From a virus, in IMG/VR virus record IMGVR_UViG_3300025849_002608, positions 1-46,060 of that record: a stretch of 46,060 nt of DNA; one strand, given 5' to 3'. The translations under genes and the position numbers were made by a program. The notes under the pieces are model-generated. The model was not told the origin of the DNA. It did no database searches and saw only the letters and a program-made list of their open reading frames with translations. Below, piece after piece: positions 44,657-46,060 of this stretch. Numbering within the stretch: position 1 is the first letter of the stretch; each line of letters begins with the position of its first letter.

Positions 44657-45710
44657 CAGTCATATGAACCCAGTGTACGAACTGGAAGAACGCAACAGTG
44701 TCAAAGAATATATTGACAGTGGTGGTTGGATTATGGAACACACTAAGACAAGAGAGTTGGAGCAAATGATCTGCGACTATACTGGTGCAAAGTACGCTCA
44801 TATGGTTCCAAGTGCCACAATGGGACTACTACTTTGCAGTATGCTCAGTAACATTAAGTCTGGAGAGACATTTGACTGCCCAGCATACACTCAAGCCGCT
44901 ACTGCAAATGGTAGTATACTAATGGGTGCTACTCCAAATTTTATTGATGTTGATCCCAACACATATACTCTAAACTTTAGTAAAGTACAAAACCGTGTTG
45001 TTTATGTAGCAAGCATAAACGGAAGAACACCAGCTGATTATCATCATCAAATAAAACAGCTACAAGATGGTGGACACTTTGTTATTGAAGATGCCGCACA
45101 AGCCTTAGGCAGTTGGCATCGTGATCAGCATATTGGAACAATGGGTCATGTTGGTGTGTTTAGTTTTGGTGCACCTAAAATTATTACAACAGGACAAGGC
45201 GGATGTATCATAACAAATGATGTTGGTCTAAGCGAACGTATACATGCTATCAAAAACTTCGGACGCACAGTGGGCGTAGGTGAAGTGTACAATGTAATGG
45301 GTATGAACTTTAAGTTTACGGATTTACAAGCCAGTTTTGGCGTAGAACAAATGCGCAAACTACCTGAGATTGTAGAGCGTAAGAAAGAAATTTATGAATT
45401 GTATTGGCGTGAACTGTCAGATACAGTAGACTTTGTTCCTACTAATTTGCTAGAAGTAACTCCAACATATCCGGAAATACTAGTAAAAAATCGTGACGAA
45501 CTTGCTGAGTATTTGCGTAGCATGCACATAGGATGCAGAGCAGTTTACGATAGTTTAACTTCACAACCATTTCACAGCAAATGGACAACTGCTACTCCTA
45601 CAACTGATTATATTGGTGCTAGAGGACTACAACTACCAGGACAAGCAGATCTATTAGATTATGATATTATGGAAATTTGTCAAGTTATACGAGACTTTTA
45701 TAAACCTTAA
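44643..45710 (+). CDS. DegT/DnrJ/EryC1/StrS-family sugar aminotransferase
   Basis: The ATG at 44643 is preferred to the TTG at 44634; the product has 355 residues. GGWIMEHTKTRELEQ and KYAHMVPSATMGLLL are the typical opening of this PLP-dependent family. VIEDAAQALGS gives the Asp and Gln that hold the PLP ring, and FSFGAPKIITTGQGG holds K179 as the Schiff-base lysine. GMNFKFTDLQAS is the usual substrate-side loop. These enzymes transfer an amino group from glutamate to an NDP-keto sugar; some relatives instead dehydrate (when the Lys is lost), which is not the case here. The gene ends 26 bases inside the oppositely oriented epimerase gene. Confidence 0.92.
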   Translation: MLTPNSHMNPVYELEERNSVKEYIDSGGWIMEHTKTRELEQMICDYTGAKYAHMVPSATMGLLLCSMLSNIKSGETFDCPAYTQAATANGSILMGATPNFIDVDPNTYTLNFSKVQNRVVYVASINGRTPADYHHQIKQLQDGGHFVIEDAAQALGSWHRDQHIGTMGHVGVFSFGAPKIITTGQGGCIITNDVGLSERIHAIKNFGRTVGVGEVYNVMGMNFKFTDLQASFGVEQMRKLPEIVERKKEIYELYWRELSDTVDFVPTNLLEVTPTYPEILVKNRDELAEYLRSMHIGCRAVYDSLTSQPFHSKWTTATPTTDYIGARGLQLPGQADLLDYDIMEICQVIRDFYKP

Positions 45711-46060
45711 TCAAGTTTTGTATTCCCTGATCTAATGTTTCATTTGCAGAGAATTCTAGTTCACGTATTTTAGTATAGTCAACAAAGTAGTTACGACCGT
45801 CTTGATCATGCGCTAGTGTAGTGTTATTCTCAAAGGTCCAGTCTGGTATATGACGTTTAATAGTTTCGCATATTTCTAGTTTAGTATGGTTAAGCGTTTC
45901 GTCACCTACATTCCATACTTGACCTTTCATTTCGTCAAAGCGTTCAATGCCCCAAGCAAAGCTACGTACTAGGTCGTTAATGCTGATAAATGTACGCTTA
46001 AAGTGGCCTTCAAATAATGTCATGTGTTCGCCCTGACATGCTTTACGCACAAAGTCATTA
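45685..46060 (-). CDS. NAD-dependent sugar epimerase/dehydratase, C-terminal part (runs off the window)
   Basis: The frame is open to the right edge, so only the last 125 codons are seen. It reads in the minus direction and meets the aminotransferase tail to tail with a 26-base overlap. The visible part has ACQGEHMTLFEGHFKRTFISI and NDLVRSF, the typical segment after the substrate loop of extended short-chain sugar dehydrogenases, and VWNVGDETLNHTKLEI, the usual final beta-alpha unit. The catalytic Tyr/Lys and NAD site are beyond the window. It most likely handles an NDP-sugar, and could be the dehydratase or epimerase feeding the + strand genes. Confidence 0.85.
   Translation of the reverse strand, partial: NDFVRKACQGEHMTLFEGHFKRTFISINDLVRSFAWGIERFDEMKGQVWNVGDETLNHTKLEICETIKRHIPDWTFENNTTLAHDQDGRNYFVDYTKIRELEFSANETLDQGIQNLIKVYKSLV

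Noticed and set aside
1-46060. tRNA genes, CRISPR arrays, insertion sequences, integrase or attachment sites
   Set aside because: None could be recognised; the coding density leaves almost no room, and no direct-repeat or cloverleaf pattern was noticed.

Overview
The window is a 46 kb piece of an AT-rich genome of a T4-like, contractile-tailed phage. The evidence is a run of recognisable T4-type baseplate genes (gp5-like hub, gp25, gp6), two T4-style late promoter boxes (TATAAATA), tightly packed and overlapping genes, and tail proteins of the kind seen in marine myoviruses of cyanobacteria and SAR11-type bacteria. The host cannot be read from the sequence. A marine bacterium is an inference from the tail-protein styles and base composition. 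No tRNA, CRISPR array, integrase, insertion sequence or origin was seen, and no stretch over 300 bases lacks a gene.

Region 1 (1-20439, + strand) is the virion module. It starts with the tail of a possible M15-like peptidase, then a gp5-like hub protein that lacks the built-in lysozyme of T4, a separate lysozyme-like-fold protein, gp25, an enlarged gp6, and a giant 3662-residue tail/baseplate protein. Three smaller tail or fibre proteins follow. One late promoter box sits just before gp25 and one just before the gene at 17814.

Region 2 (20440-24561) begins in a 65-base gap holding a consensus sigma-70-type promoter (TTGACA, 16 bases, TATAAT) and a strong ribosome binding site. It drives a small conserved phage-type protein, three GT-A-like glycosyltransferase candidates and an unknown protein. 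Region 3 (24588-36287) is the most unusual part: eight radical SAM enzymes in under 12 kb. Six have an N-terminal twitch-type cysteine domain, one has a B12-binding-like N-terminus, and one has a cysteine-rich C-terminus. A small NTF2/SnoaL-like gene lies among them. Region 4 (36287-45710) encodes sugar and small-molecule tailoring enzymes: a GT-B-like protein, a sulfotransferase-like/UDP-glucose dehydrogenase fusion, two methyltransferases, a Stf0-like sulfotransferase, a GDP-fucose synthase-like reductase, an SGNH-hydrolase-like protein, an unknown protein and a DegT-family aminotransferase. A convergent minus-strand sugar-nucleotide epimerase begins at the right edge.

From 20505 to 45710 every gene is on the + strand, with no gap over 26 bases and most junctions overlapping, so regions 2-4 look like one 25 kb operon. 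Taken together (inference) it resembles a phage-borne biosynthetic cluster that makes, modifies and transfers an unusual sugar or related small molecule: methylated, possibly aminated, oxidised and sulfated. The end product might decorate the virion or the surface of the infected cell. The radical SAM array is the candidate for an undescribed system.
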